Source: Daphnia pulex (Eukaryota > Arthropoda > Branchiopoda > Diplostraca > Daphniidae). From it: DNA of 64,000 nucleotides. The DNA lies in the NCBI RefSeq assembly GCF_021134715.1, contig NC_060019.1, positions 9,438,001 through 9,502,000 on the forward strand. Direction: 5' to 3'. Below, in pieces: positions 50,901 through 64,000 of this stretch (within the stretch, counting starts at the first letter, position 1; each line of letters opens with the position of its first letter). The position numbers and the translations under genes were made by a program. Under the pieces are notes generated by a model, which saw only the letters and a program-made list of their open reading frames with translations, was not told where the DNA came from and ran no database searches.

Positions 50901-53900
50901 AAACTCTTTTGTTTTGGCCGGGGTAGGATTCCGAGGATCGATCAGGTGCCGTCGTGGAAGCGCAGCTGTTGTGCGGGCGTAGTATAGCATCTTATGAGAA
51001 ATAGGAAACTTTTCCCTTCTTCGTAATATATAGAAGTATTTCCCCCTTTTCTTTGTGCGAATTCTGTTTCGATCGGATTTTTCGCTCAACTTGAAATGAA
51101 AAATGGGAAGCGGATAGCAGGCGGATGCCGAGGGAAAGAAAGAGAGAATGTAGAAATGGATAGAAAATCCAGAGAATCCGAACTTGAAGCAAAGTGAATG
51201 AAACGGGGAAAAAAAATCTTCATTTCAGTTGAGCTCCTCTAACTTTGCTCTAAAAGTGTTCGATATTGGCCAGTCGTCGTTCTTTTCAAACTATCGCAGA
51301 TCGCATTACTATCTCAAATACGACTGGACGATGGGAAATATGAAAGGAAACGAGGAAAATACGTTTGCAATCCGACCGCATCCATTTCCAGTCGCCTATT
51401 ATTCGACTTATTGTCCATCCATAATATCCCGATCCTGTCTCTCCTGGGTCAGAGGTTCCCGCTGTTCCGCCGCTGAGAATTTGGATTGAGACTGGCCCGT
51501 CACGGACAGCAGGTCTTCCTGAAATCCTATCGGGCCATATGTGTGACTTCCACGATGCTCAACAAAAGGAGGCCGATTGCATTGTTGTATACGTGTCGTG
51601 TTATTATTATACAACTCGCTGGTTGAAAGATTGGGCCAGTAAAGAAAGAATTCATCGAAGTACAGAATAAATCCATCCAGCCGGTGTGGATCTATACTGT
51701 CTATCTCTTCCCCCATCGCTTCTCCCGTAACGTCAAGTTGCTCAAGTGGCAACGAGGCAAATGCCAAGAAGAGTTGATATAGTAGAGATAGGAATAAAAA
51801 GAAAGTCTCTTACACTAGTGCCCCCCCCCTCTCTCTCTCTCCCATATATATAATGATGACACTTGACACGATTCACCATCTCACAGCGAGAAGCTTCATC
51901 ATACCTTTCTGCCTTCCCCCCCCCCCCATCCCGCTCTATAGAGAGAGAGCTGGATTACTGTCGTGGAAATCATCAGCGACTCAGAAAGACGAAACGTGTT
52001 TCAAAGAATAACATTCGCCGTCAAAGACGACTGTAGATGAACCAAGCGACGATCCTTTTATTCCGACGGGTTCGCTTTTGTTTTCCAGCCAAACGCAATT
52101 TGCTTCCTCGTCGTTGTAGAGAACAAGATACGCAACTGCACAATGGCGTCGTGAAATAATAAAACACACACCAAAAAATACAGAGACGATGAATAACGGA
52201 GGAAGAAGGAAAGAGGCTTGGCCTTTAACTTGATTGTGTTGGGCAAGTGACTTTGGAATCGATCGAATTTCCCGCCGGATACATTCCGCCTTCTTTTTAC
52301 AAAGTGTTTTTTTTTTGCACCTATCCCGCGGGATTGACTCTCTCTTTCACTTATTTATATCTCCAACTTTTGTGTTTGAAATATTTTAGCCTCCGATTGT
52401 TGTTCTCAACGTGACTGTTATCGAAGCTGAGGGCCTGGAAGCCAAGGATCCAAACGGTGAGTGTCGTTTCATCCATTTCAAATGAATCGAAAGCGGATCG
52501 TTGCCCAACTGACGTTGTTGTGTCATCCGTCGATAAGAGGGATTGTAAAGGATTCGATTTTTTCTATTTTATTTGGCTTTTGGTGATTACAGGATTTAGC
52601 GATCCGTACTGCATGTTGGGCATCCAACCGGGCTGTTGTTCCGGCAACCGAGGATCTGCTGATCAGTCGCCACAGCAGCTGATCCAGCCGCCACCAGACG
52701 TGACGGGCTCTAACGAGGAATTGACGTCTTCGCTGCCGTCGTCGTCGTCGTCGAATGACCAGCGACGCGACTCTTTGGTGGCCATGATGCCCGTCGAGAG
52801 ACTGAAGAAGCATTCCAGCTTTCGTCTGAGTTTCAAGCGCAAAGATCCTGGTGTGGTGACGTCGAACGTTGTCATTTCTGCCGGCGGCAACGCCAATCAA
52901 ATTGGACCTTCTAACCGATCGAGTCTCACCAACGCTTCCAGCAACACCATCAGCGTAATAGGCAGCAACAGCAGCAACAACAGCAACAGTTCGAGCAACA
53001 GCTGCATCATACACGGGCGGGAGCAGCGCGACAGCCTCCACGCCGCACTTCCGGCCAAGTTTATCCGGGCCACGTCTGTCAAAGGCGCCACGCTCAATCC
53101 CAAGTGGAATGAAAAATTCCGATTGTAAGTTCACAATTCCTCAATGGCGAAATTCATCGTCGGGTGGCGCAACAGAAAAATTGTCGGATTTTGTTGATTT
53201 AAATTTTTTAATGAAATTCTCATCGAGAAGGAAAACGACGAATCGATCCCTTTTGTGATTGACTTGTTCCGTCGTCAGCAGGCGAGTTTGATTAATTCCG
53301 TCGGGTTGAAGGATGGCACATGTAATACGTCCTCAAACTGACAAGACTCTAATAGCGCCGTACCATTGAGCTGAGCGGGTCGGTGTTTATGTCGAACCCG
53401 ACTGACTCGACTCTGATGCTCGTGTCAAAACGACGAGAGCTGCTTTTTATTTAACCCCCGTTAATTACATGTCGAGAATGAAGTGGTTCTCAACTTTCGC
53501 CTCGTTCCTCATCCAACCCCAACGTTTGGAGAGCAGAACAAATTTCCCTCTCCAAGTTTATTCCATTGGTATATTCCTCCCGGTTCGCCGGATCAAACCA
53601 CCCTCGAACCTCAGGGCACTCGAGCGGTCCTTTTCAATCGAAAATGTTGAGATTTTTTTTTTATTTTTGCTCTTACGACTAACCACCGTTCGATTTTCTC
53701 TTTTAGTGATATTGACGACGTTTGCAGCGATACCCTGCACCTGGACATTTGGTGAGTTAATCATATCCATTTCTCCTTGTTATTATTATACAGCGTGTCT
53801 AGACACTACACTACACTTGTGGCCCCACGGTAATAGCTGGGCGATGAATGGAGGTGCTGGGTTCGTCGACATCGCGTACTCGCAACCTGACCGCCGAAAG

Positions 53901-56900
53901 AAAGTGGCTCAATAGCCCCAGCAACAACGCAGAAAGAGAGAGAGAGTCTAATAGAGACGACGACTACGACAGTCAGCAGCAATTGATATTTCGCATGTTG
54001 TTTTTCTTTTGCGACGCACGAGTTGATATTGTATATATCAGGGCGCCCTCAGCGCCCCGCGTTGCTAATATATTCAGATGAGCTGCGATTTGATATGTGG
54101 GTCTCGTTTGCGAAATTAGATTTGATGTACCGCCGCGGGTCCCATTTTTATTAGGACCCAATTTCATCGGGGGAAAAGAAAACGAGGGAAATAAATAAAA
54201 AAATCTAAACAAGCAGATTGGAATTATGTTGAACCGTTTCCAGGAATATTATCGATCGATTTTATTTATTTTGTGTTGTTGTTGTTGTTGCCCCTTACTC
54301 CAGGGATCACGACGACGAGTATTCGGTGCTGGATGCCGTCAGCAAATTGAACGAAGTCCGCGGAGTCAAGGGTCTTGGCCGTTTCTTCAAGCAGATCGCC
54401 CAGTCAGCCCGATCGGGAACTCAGGACGATTTCCTCGGCTGCGTCAACATTCCACTTCAGGTAATTTATGTCATTTCAGAAATTGCTTGATTGTGCCAAT
54501 TCGCATTATTCGGCGCCATCGTGTACACATTTCGATTGGCCAGACTTGGCAAAGTGGAGGGAGACATTTTATACCCAACAAGTGAGAGGAAGCGTCTATA
54601 GCGCAATCGATGAGATGGATCGATCGTACCGTACAAGGCGAAAGAAGATAGTAGAGGGATCGCGTTTGACTATGGGCGAGGTTCCCCCCCTCTCCGTTGG
54701 CGTATAACAAAAAAGAAGGAGGGAACCGATTAGGCAGCAGCAATTGAAAGCTATTGAAGCTAGACTCTCATTTAAAATGTAATAGTTGATACGGTTGTGT
54801 CACCCCAGTTAACAAAAAATAGATTCCACGCATTCCGGTTAGCCTCTTTATCAACGCCGATCGCATCCTAGCTCGTTCGTGTGCGTCATGAATTTCATGA
54901 TTGCAACGACGGACCTTTTTTCTCTCCCCTTTTCGGGAGGTTTTTGCAACCTTCGAGGCATATTCCTTGGCTGTTGCCGGAGCATAAGAAGAAAAAAGAA
55001 GAGAGACAAGTTCACAACAGCAAATAGGATCGCGCCCTATACACACACAAAAAAAGGGAGAATTGAGGGAAAGATGGAGCGAATAAAAGGAGGATTTGTT
55101 GTGCGGAGACCCTGAAGCTTTAGTATATAGTCCTTCTTTGTTCAATTTGGTTTTTTCAGGGAAGAGCTTTAAATTCTTTTTCTTTTCTCCTCCTATTCCG
55201 TCTTTTCTTTTAATGATGATTCTTTTTCAATCAACCAGCTTTTCCACTTTTTTTTTTATTTTTTGAATAGTCCATATCCTCCTCCTGTCCTACCCACTTT
55301 TTCTTCTTTCGCAACGCTTTCAAAAGAGGGCAAAGGCTAAAAGCTAAAAGCTAAAAAAGAGGAAGCCAGAAGGGAGAGACCATCCAGAGTTGTCAATTCT
55401 TCCTCGAAAAAAACCTTCTTCCCATTTTTTTTTTAATTTTTCCTTCCTTATTTTGATTTTATACTATACTATACTATACATTCATCGCGGAGGGCAGTCC
55501 GGAGACACTCTGACGCGATTGGGCCGGGTTCGTTTGAAGTCGTGACGGGGCGTCGCTCGGGGAGTGTGGAATATACGTAGTATACCGTACGTTTTTCGAG
55601 CACTATGTACACACATACACACACAGACAAGCGCACACTCTCGTCACTTTACTCGCTTCTCCGTCTGTTGTGTAGGAAACGCTCGATTGTTGCCTGGTTA
55701 AAACAACCCTACCAAAAGAAATCAATTAAGAATAGAAGTCTCGAGGCAAGGCGAAAACATGAGATCGATTTATTTATGAGGATATATATCGGAAACGAAA
55801 ATAATAAGAAAAAAACAAAACAGCCCTCAATGTCGAAACTTATTACTCTGCCTGGATGAAATGAAAACAACGGCCCGGATAATATAGGAGAGAATATATA
55901 CACTTTTCCATCTCGTCTATTATTCTTTTTTCGTGAGAGGGAGGTTTTTTTTTTTTTTTTAAACTAAATTTGTTTGTTTCTCGCTGCCTCGCAACCCAAT
56001 CCATCAGCCAATCAGCAGTCCAAGTTTGGGGGGAGCAATTTATTTTGTTTAGCTGATTGATTACCTCGATTCACCTGGGCAACATAGCGATTACCCTGGC
56101 GGCTTGCGTAGGATCGCACAGGTGTATATAGACGCATATAGGATCTCGAGATTGATACAACGCGACTTTGATTGGTGTAACAAATCCTTTTGCTGATTGT
56201 TGTGGTACTATGCTACGTGATTAGTTGGTATCTTGTGTCGTCGTCGTGTGTCCTAGACTGTGCGAGGAGGTCTGTTTTCTGTTTTCATCGCTCCTGTGTT
56301 TGTCTCCGTTGCATGGATTTGGGCTGGCGACCGAGCAGGAAATCCCTTCAACGGGTGTTGAATGTTGGTACAAATTGGGCGGTCGCTCCCAGCGCTCCAC
56401 CATCCAGGGCCGGATTCATCTCAAACTGTGGCTGTCGACACGCGAAGACCTGGGGACCAGCGAGGAGGACAATTGGACCGAGATCAAACAACAAGAGAAG
56501 CTCCACTGCGTGTTTATCGACTTTGAAGTCTCCCGTTTCAAGGTAAGCTGGACAACATTCATCAAAGTCACGTTTGGACTCGCTGGACATGGAAATTGGG
56601 AATAACCCTACCCCCTATAAAAAAGAGCAGGCGAATGATGAAGTTGTTTCTGTGTGTACATCACAAAACGAGATTGAATACCAAAAGATCTCGGCAACTG
56701 CCAAAGGATTGATCACAAATTCAGAGAGAGAGATGTAACTGGACCATTGACGACGTCCGTTAAAGTCAAGTTTTGCAACGTATGCAGGAAATGCCTACTA
56801 AGCCCATATATTCTGCTGCAGTGGGGGCTTGAGGCTGCGGATGTTTTATAATGCAGTTTGCTACTCGCCGGGTTCTCTGGGAAAAGAATCAAATATTCTT

Positions 56901-59900
56901 CTTCTTCTTCTGAACCGCCGAGAGCGCGTGAAAGATTGAATCGGTGGGACGTCCGTTTGATTCGATTGCAATTTATTTGTTTGTTGTTTGCTGTGACAGA
57001 CTTCGCCGTCGCAATGGACGGGGGAATTGTCGCAAGCGGCCCTGACGATCCTGCACCAGCACGCCATTCAGGGCGACGTGACGGTGCTGCAGTCGAACGT
57101 CGTCCGATGGATCGCCTACGCCGGAAAACTGCCCGACAAGTCGCTTCACTTTTCGGTTCTCTACCGCATCCTCAACGAGCTGGACCACCAATGGTCCTCG
57201 TTTTCCATGGAGCCGCTCTCCCGCGAGGAGGAGGATGCCCTGGCCGAGTCCTTCACTGCCTTCATCGATTATTCGCTTTCTTGCCTCCGCAAGATTCGCT
57301 ACCTATTCAGCCCCCGACTGTCCAATTCTTCGAAACTGGAATACCTCCTCAAGTACTACGTCGTAGAAAATAAGACTTAAGCTTTTCTCAGCTGTCCGTG
57401 TGAGCTGTGATATCATTTTTTTCTTTTGCATTGCGTGTGTCTCTTTTCTTTGTAGGTGTTTAATGCAGTTGGATGTCATGCGAGCCTTCCGGCGCTGCTG
57501 TCCTTTCCACAAGGAGATTCGCGGGGAGATTGTCGTCGCCATTCGTAAAGGTGCCGCCGAATGGTTCACATTCGAATTACAAAGGTATCAACTCGCCAAT
57601 AACAAAAGACACGGTCGCCTTGAACGGCACGCGTGCATCTATTATACAGTTATACATCCCGCTGAGACTTTTATGGGTGACATCATCCAGCTGAGCGCGA
57701 GTCTCTTGATGGTCCTATCTTCTCCTCTCTTTTTATTTTTTCCTTCTTCTTCTTCTTCTTCTTTTAGTTCATTTTTCGGGAGATGCTTTTGAAAAAGAAA
57801 AAAGTGTGCTTCCTGAACAGTCTGGTAATCCAACACGTACTATAATAGATTGTCATCTTCCTCTCCTTTTTTTCTTGCCAGATGCGTGCCTAGCGACGCC
57901 AACCTTGTAACCACCATCAACGGATTGACGGTGCTGACCAATCGCGTTTACGCCGACTTGACGCGTTCACTCCAAATCTACGACGACGTGTTCCAAAGGT
58001 TTGAATAAATAAAACACACACACTCGAACGCAATCTCTCGCAACTATTTTCGATATCGACATTTCTCGTAATGCTCTTTTCTTTTTTATTTCTTTTTTTC
58101 TTTGGGTTTTGTAGAATCGGCAACGTTTCCTATTTCAACATCGTCTACAAGAGTCACATGAAAATGGTGAGCCTTTCCGTCGTCGAATATTTAGCAGATG
58201 GGGGTTGTGTTTTTCAATATGAAGAGAGAAACTGTCGAAGAGAAAGAGAGGATGCGGAATAAAGCTCGCCTCCTAACGATTGAATTGTTCTTCCAGAGGC
58301 TCTCTCACCTCTTGAGAATGTTTAATAGGCGCCCTCCCGTTGGATTCCAACGCTTCTCTTTCTCTCCCCCCGTCTTTTGTCTATTGATTCCCATTTTTTC
58401 CCCCTTTCTTTTTGGTTTGATGGGCTTTGATGCTCGGAAGCAAGATTCCACGGGGTGTTATATAGCCCATCCAATTTGGACTCCATTATTCCAAGTTTCT
58501 TGTTTTTTGGCGTTTTGATTTTTGAACATTCTTCTTCTCCCGCCACCGAATACGCTTTTCCACCCCACTTTCAACTGCCTTTTTTTTTTATTTTTATTTT
58601 TGTTTGTCTCTCCCTCCTTCGTAGATTACCCACGAGTTCAGTTCGCGCCTGGAGAGCATCCGCAGTCATTTCCCCAATGGCACCAACGGCCCCAGCATCA
58701 GCACGGACGGCGGCAACGGATCCGAGTTGGGCTCGGCTGAAAACGCCGCGCCCATTTTCGAGTTGAATATCGCTCTACAAGATTTGCAAAAGTAGGGCTA
58801 ACCTCTGCCAGACTCTGGCTTGTGATTGCCTATTCACATGGTCAAAGGGAAATGGCGCAAGTGGACTGTCATTGTTTTATTTTTCTCTCTCTCTTACGTA
58901 GATTCCAAGATCACGTTCCGCCCGAGGAGTTGCCGCTCAGTCACCAAATGGCCGCCTTAAACTGCCACGACTGTTTCCGAGTCGTCTTGGAACAATGGCT
59001 CATCGTCGCCCGTTCCAAAGTAAGGCGGCTTAATGCCCATCTCTCTAACGCACTACACTAAAAAAGAGGGGCATTTCCCGCTCCCGATGGCCCCCGTCGT
59101 TATAATTCTGAACGGCGGATATCACGAATAATGACGGCCAAGACAGTCGCTGTGTGTGTATACGCTCCTCTCGTTTCGTTATTGCCCATCCCACAACCAT
59201 GAAAAACCCCCCTTCCTCCACTAAAAAATAACGTAATGAACATACCACCGTGGCCTTAATTGAGCTTTGCCATCTCTCCCATTCAGGCATTGAACCGGGT
59301 GCGGTCGGCCGTCGAGTTGGACTCGTTCACCAGCGTCGAGCCCTACCTGAAGCATTCTACATCGGCAATCGATACGACCTCGTGCTTCTATCAGGTTTGT
59401 AATATCAACAAGGGAGATAGAATGGGGGGAAGAAGAAGAAGAAGAAGCTGGAGGCCAAGTGTCATTACCGTTATTCTTGTGACGGAGGCCGTCAAACTTA
59501 TTGGCTGGCAGAAGGGCACACACAAAGAGCTGGGCTCAATAAAAAAGAAAAAGAAAGAAAGAAAGAAGCAACGCGAGTCTTGCTCAGCCCAAAGGTTCCT
59601 TTAATGATGTAGTGAAATGAAAATGGGCGGCGCCTGTGCATTGCCTTTTGTGCTTGTCATCCATCCGCGTGCCGTTCGGCCAAGCAGAAAAACAAAAGAC
59701 AATGAACCCTCGCCATTGTTGTGTATGTGTCTGATTGCCCCCCCCTCGTAAGAAGAATTGCCGTTGCATGTCCTGTCCACCCGTTGACCTTTTGCTTCAC
59801 GCGGAGGGGAAAACAAACGTAACAAGTCACTATTGTCTGCTCGATTCTTGTTTGTCTTGTCAGGTATGTGACTTTTGGAAGCAATTATCATGGCCGGAGG

Positions 59901-62900
59901 TCGTCTCGTCCTATCCGTTCGTCTACAGCTTAGTGGAGGTAAAATAAGAATAAGAAAAAAGTTGTTTGGTCCCATCGGCGAAATGATGTTCTGATTCGAA
60001 ATGTCTGCTGCGTCTTGGTCGTCGTTTCCTTTGTGATGTTGATGACGACTGCAGATGATCACGGCCAGCGCCATCGTGTACGCCGATCTCATTTTCCTGC
60101 GGATTCAGACTCACGGCTTCTTCAGCGAAGATTGGAAAATGACGGCCGTCGTGGAAGAAGTGAGTTTTTGAGGCTGAACCGCCTCCCACTAACCAAACCG
60201 CGAAAAACCCAGACCTTTTCTCCTTGATCGTGATTGACGTTTTTCTTCTCTTTTCATTGTGTTGACGTCGGCGGATGACGTAGGTCTACGTCAATTTAAA
60301 TAACCTGCAACATGTCAAGAACGCGCTGGCTTCCATTCCGCAGACGCTCAACGTGGCCGCCATCGTGGCGGCCGTTGACGGCCCCAGCACCGCTCTGCTC
60401 GACGTTCAGAGGTTCTGGCATTGTTGTCCGTATTTTAACTAAACAGTGAGCACTCGTTGGTCGAATTTAGCGTTGTTTTCATTTTCTATCCGCCCCCCGC
60501 CCCTGTCCCTGGTGACACACAGGAGCCCCATCTCCGGTAGATCCAGGTCGCCGTCAGTGGTTTCCGGTACGTTAGCCTCGCCCGGTTATTTAATGATTGC
60601 CGGCGGTGCCATGCCCGTCATCAGCGGATGCGTCGGTGTTAATAGCTACGATAACAGCGCCCGGCAGGCGTTTCACAGTCTCCTGGAAACAGCTCGCGAT
60701 CACTACGAGAACAAGCTTTTGCGTGTCGCTGGATGCCTGGCCGAAAAGGTAACCCACTCATCATTACTGCGCAATTGACGACACAAATTCGCCATAATTG
60801 AATGACTTGTGTGTCCACTGCTGCTATCATCTCCTTGTTTGTTTGTTTGTTTGTTTTCCTCTTGATTTATTCGGTTGGTCGGCCCGGCTGGCTCCTATTA
60901 ATGGTGTGTGTGTGATTATATTACATCAGATGAGGAGCGAAATGAAGAAAAATATTTTTCACTTGGCTTGGTCGCCGGATTCGTTACCGGCCAACGAGGC
61001 GGCTGCTCCTTTGCTCGACTGTCTGGACCACATTCTTCTCGACCTGCAGCCCAATCTACTGCCGGACGCTTTCCACCGATGCGTGGCCGCCATCTGGGAC
61101 GTGCTCCTCGTGGAGTTGTGGGCTCAGGCTGAAGTATCCAGCGGAGTGAGTACAATCTCTTTTCCTTTGAGGTTTTTTTTTGTTTTTTGTTTTCTTTTTT
61201 GCGTTTTTGCTTTTCCCGCGGCTCCTTCTTGTAGTTATGGTTTGATCATACGACTCTAGGACAAATTCTGCAAGTTTTACGACCGATTGCACAGCGCCCT
61301 TCAGATGTTGCTGAATTTCCTTCACGCGGAAGGCAAGGGCCTCTCGTTGGAGGCGCTCAAGTGCCCAACGTACCAGCGGGTCGAGGAGAAAATCTCCTTG
61401 CACAAGGCGCGAACGGAGCAGCTCATCGATTTGTACCACGTCGGCCGGCTGAGCCAGCAGCAACAGCTGCACGGAAGCGGAACGATCGAGGCTCCTTACG
61501 GCGTTCTCAACATCCGCGTCTACTTTCACCACGACAGTTTGAGCGTCGAGATCCTGTCGGCCAGGGACGTTATTCCTTTGGACCCCAATGGACTCAGTGA
61601 TCCCTTCGTCATCGTTGAGCTCCTGCCCAGGCGCCTCTTCCCCAATTGCGGCGAACAGCAAACCACCGTCAAGCGGCGCACGCTCTACCCCGTCTTCGAC
61701 GAGTGTTTCGAATTGTGAGTTGAAGAATTTCGAATCACCTACGTATAGCTTCTTAACTGAATCAAGTTTTAACTATTCAAACAACGCGCGCTATTTGCAG
61801 TCCGGTGACGTTGGAGCAGTGCCGCCAAGAGACGGCCATGCTTCTGTTTACCGTCATGGACTACGACGTTCTGACTGCCAACGATTTCGCTGGCGAGGCC
61901 CTGCTGTCTCTCAACACGGTGCCGGGAGTCGCTGCAGCACCGCAAGGGCTGGACACGTTTCACGGGCTCAAACAGATCGACTTGGTCCTGATGCATCAGC
62001 CAAACAAGCGTAAGTTGACTTAACGCAGTTGACAAAGGGAAACAAAGACACACACAGGCTGGAAAAAGACAGCGGCGTGGGAAAAAAAGGGGCCGTTTTC
62101 GCTCTTTTCTATCCATGCGTTAAGTATCTTAGCAACTGCTATAGTTGTTTCTGATTCTTCCCGGTTGATGAACGGAAAGATGTCGCCAATATTCGGGATT
62201 GTAACCATTACCGGGTCTTTTTCTATGATCACAACTGCCGACCGACCGCGCACCAGAGGCCATGCAGCGCCGCCTGTTATTTATTCGATTGGAAATAATG
62301 ATGGCGCAAACGATAATTCCCCGCCCGTTCTTTTCATCATTTCGTAGCCCAATGTTTCCAGCTCTCCGCGTTGTCCGGGAAACGTGATTCTCTATCGCAT
62401 CTAACTTGTTAGTCGTCGTCGTTTCAACAGCGGCCCGATTTTTTCCCCTCCTTTCTGTTTACCTGTAGATTCCCCTAACACTTATTTATTGGGTCCCTTT
62501 TTCCGAAAGGTCGATACATATCAACTTTCCAACTGTTCAAACACATTCGCCTGCGTTTGCTTTTTAGCAATTTCTCTCGTCCCCAGAGCGTATGGATGGA
62601 TTGATGGATGAAAGCAAAGAGAGAAAAGATAGTGGGGTATAAAAAGAAAGGTCATATTAGTTTGGTTTTCAATGTTGAAACTGAGACGAGATTTTGTGGG
62701 CGTTGAATATTTCATGACTAAAAGGATCCCCTTCGGATGTTTACCAAGAAACGAAAGAAACTCACACAAAAATGGAACGAAGCATCTACATAGAGACTTA
62801 TAGGTAAATAGAGAGGAGAGGAGAAGGGAGATTACATAAATCCTGGGGTAGTTGAAGTTGAGTATCCGGGGATCGGTTGTGTGTGTATGTGTGTTATTTC

Positions 62901-63687
62901 TCTCCTTTGCCACCTTCCCCCTCTCTCTACTTCGGTTGACTATGATATGAAAGTTGAAGGTAAGACACGCACTCTCTTTCCCGATCACGAACAGAGGCAC
63001 GTCAACGGCCAGCTGCTGGCTTCCTACCGAATTCATCCCTTTAAACTCAGTCCATAAGAAAAAAAAGGAAAAAGAAAAACTTGCGTCGCATCGCGGCAAG
63101 GCATAAGTAAGAGCCGGGGCAAGTCTTGGGCCGCTTTTCATCTCGGCCATTTTTTGTTGTCATTCGCTTCACGTGTTAAAGAATCGGAGCGTGAGCGCCC
63201 GCTGGCGCTTGCTAATGTCGTGCTTGCAGTCGCCAAATGATGTTTGCTCACGCTCTCCTTTTTTTCACATACATCAAAGCGACGGCGAGCGGCGGTGGTC
63301 TTGATGCGCCAGAAACATGACGCACCGAATCCCCAAACTCTTCTCCACCTATTGTCCATAAATAGAGAATGCGAACGGGGGCGGGTGAGTTGAATGGGAT
63401 CAAGTTGGATCTATGGGTGAATCATGATCAAAATAAGTCGGAAAGAAGTGGATGATGTATATTTTTATTTATTTTTTCTGTTACTGCTTGGATCTCGGCC
63501 AGCAAGAACAGGATTCGTTAGGTCCATGAATTTTCTGCTGCGTGTCCAGAAAGTTGTTTCCAGCATTTCTATTCTCTAAATTACTTTTTTTTCAGATCAC
63601 CCAATCCTGTCGGTGTTGGAATCGCGTGTTTGGGACCGGACAGCCCAAGACTTTGCCAAAAAGCAAAGGGAACGAGTCGTGAGCTAA
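41955..63687 (+). CDS. stac: Munc13-4/BAIAP3 family protein (staccato), C2A-MUN-C2B
   Basis: A vesicle tethering/priming factor that bridges secretory organelles and SNAREs in a calcium-dependent way. Drosophila staccato acts on secretory lysosomes in tracheal tube fusion; BAIAP3 acts in dense-core vesicle traffic. 23 exons: 41955-42517, 47890-48055, 50426-50596, 52390-52456, 52593-53124, 53707-53751, 54304-54460, 56339-56542, 57000-57352, 57456-57584, 57882-57998, 58115-58166, 58625-58791, 58902-59019, 59287-59394, 59864-59938, 60055-60159, 60284-60411, 60523-60748, 60930-61145, 61260-61714, 61801-62009, 63596-63687. The frame holds throughout, giving 1,484 residues. Residues 1-187 are a Ser/Pro-rich N-terminus ([19 protein letters not shown]), 188-300 include a family segment ([33 protein letters not shown]), then C2A 301-635, MUN about 640-1260 and C2B about 1313-1450. 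Longer than human UNC13D or BAIAP3 mainly because of the N-terminus and the C2A insert. Confidence 0.93.
43282..43294. repeat. Poly-G run (13)
   Basis: In intron 1 of staccato. Confidence 0.85.
44167..44180. repeat. Poly-C run (14)
   Basis: In intron 1 of staccato. Confidence 0.85.
50025..50040. repeat. Poly-G run (16)
   Basis: In intron 2 of staccato. Confidence 0.85.
50247..50261. repeat. Poly-C run (15)
   Basis: In intron 2 of staccato, about 200 bp after a poly-G run, so the two could pair in RNA. Confidence 0.85.
52390..56542 (+). other. stac: C2A domain region of staccato
   Basis: Exons 4-8. It begins [18 protein letters not shown]; calcium-loop aspartates are visible in KDPNGFSDPY and in the LDIWDHDDE loop, so calcium binding is probable. 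Between IQPG and [20 protein letters not shown] lies an insert of about 138 residues (339-476), rich in Ser, Asn and Gln, with a basic patch [13 protein letters not shown]. The segment [20 protein letters not shown] is a family signature. The domain closes with the strands of exon 8. Confidence 0.85.
55333..55356. repeat. GCTAAAA heptamer tandem
   Basis: Three direct copies of GCTAAAA in intron 7 of staccato. Confidence 0.7.
57000..61145 (+). other. stac: MUN domain region of staccato (MHD1, MHD2)
   Basis: Exons 9-20 encode an almost wholly alpha-helical stretch. MHD1 includes [20 protein letters not shown] followed by [15 protein letters not shown]2 includes [17 protein letters not shown] and runs into exon 21 ([20 protein letters not shown]). 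The MUN region opens syntaxin or binds SNAREs in Munc13 relatives. A Ser/Gly-rich loop ([20 protein letters not shown]) in exon 13 and another ([16 protein letters not shown]) at the start of exon 19 interrupt the helices. Confidence 0.85.
61260..63687 (+). other. stac: C2B domain and C-terminus of staccato
   Basis: Exons 21-23. C2B begins [11 protein letters not shown]; calcium-loop acids are seen in [10 protein letters not shown] and in [11 protein letters not shown], all expected positions filled. The end [19 protein letters not shown] aligns with the C-terminus of human UNC13D (DPILQLLEGR...). The stop is at 63685-63687. The triplets GTC GTG AGC just before the stop resemble a splice donor, so a further exon right of the window cannot be excluded. 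Confidence 0.82.
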
Positions 63688-64000
63688 AGACATGATTGGT
63701 GACATCGTGAAGTTGGATGGATCCCCAAATTCCACCAACAACAGAAAAACACACAATTCAAATTGTGCCCTGTTTTTTTTTTTTTTTTTTATTATTCTAC
63801 CTTTCTACACACGTATATTTAACATATCAAAATCCTCCATCGCCTTTCTTCCCTTATCGCCATTTCACTACTTGGATACCCCCCTCATATATTTTCATTA
63901 CTTTTTCTCGGCATTCTATAATGCCCTTAAAGTTCATTCTATTTCATCTCGTCTATTTTCTAGTCGCCCTACTACTACAATATCTATATGCTATATGCAG
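63688..64000 (+). other. Probable 3' UTR of staccato
   Basis: It follows the stop codon and contains a long T run at about 63773-63790. No AATAAA or ATTAAA is visible before the window ends, so the cleavage site may lie outside. Confidence 0.45.

Overview
This is a nuclear stretch of an arthropod genome, most likely a branchiopod crustacean such as Daphnia. The grounds are intron-rich genes with GT-AG introns, a red-pigment-concentrating/adipokinetic hormone type receptor, an arginine methyltransferase resembling fly Art8, a staccato/BAIAP3 gene, and dense short microsatellites ((CT)n, (TTG)n, (AC)n, homopolymers). The genus is an inference. I see no operons, CRISPR array, phage, complete transposon or recognisable tRNA/rRNA.

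Layout. Bases 1-10.4 kb hold no gene I can defend; they are AT- and purine/pyrimidine-tract-rich. From 10.4 to 17.0 kb, minus strand, lies a roughly 1,030-residue single-PDZ scaffold protein with polyQ tracts, a proline-rich SH3-type motif and two SxIP microtubule-tip motifs. Bases 17-21.2 kb are again gene-poor. At 21.2-24.6 kb (minus) is a four-exon Art8-like protein arginine methyltransferase. It is divergent, across about 250 bp, from BORCS8 (24.9-27.2 kb, plus), a subunit of the lysosome-positioning complex BORC with a facultative last exon. Bases 27.2-31.7 kb are without a clear gene. A nine-exon AKH/RPCH-type neuropeptide GPCR (31.7-36.9 kb, plus) converges on the five-exon complex I subunit gene NDUFS4 (37.1-38.0 kb, minus). 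A weak candidate for an 81-residue protein sits at 39.4-40.0 kb. The right third (42.0-63.7 kb, plus) is one 23-exon gene for a 1,484-residue Munc13-4/BAIAP3 family protein (staccato in Drosophila) with C2A, MUN and C2B regions.

I rebuilt all six main genes by eye, exon by exon. Every listed junction keeps frame and uses GT-AG splice sites, which is the main support for the models. The genes are functionally independent, although BORCS8 and staccato both act in lysosome or secretory-organelle traffic. I found nothing that amounts to an undescribed multi-gene system. The most useful observations are the split termini (NDUFS4, BORCS8, the PDZ gene), the uncharacterised PDZ/SxIP scaffold, a tandem NAGNAG acceptor in the GPCR, a large insert in the C2A domain of staccato, and several perfect palindromes in noncoding DNA.
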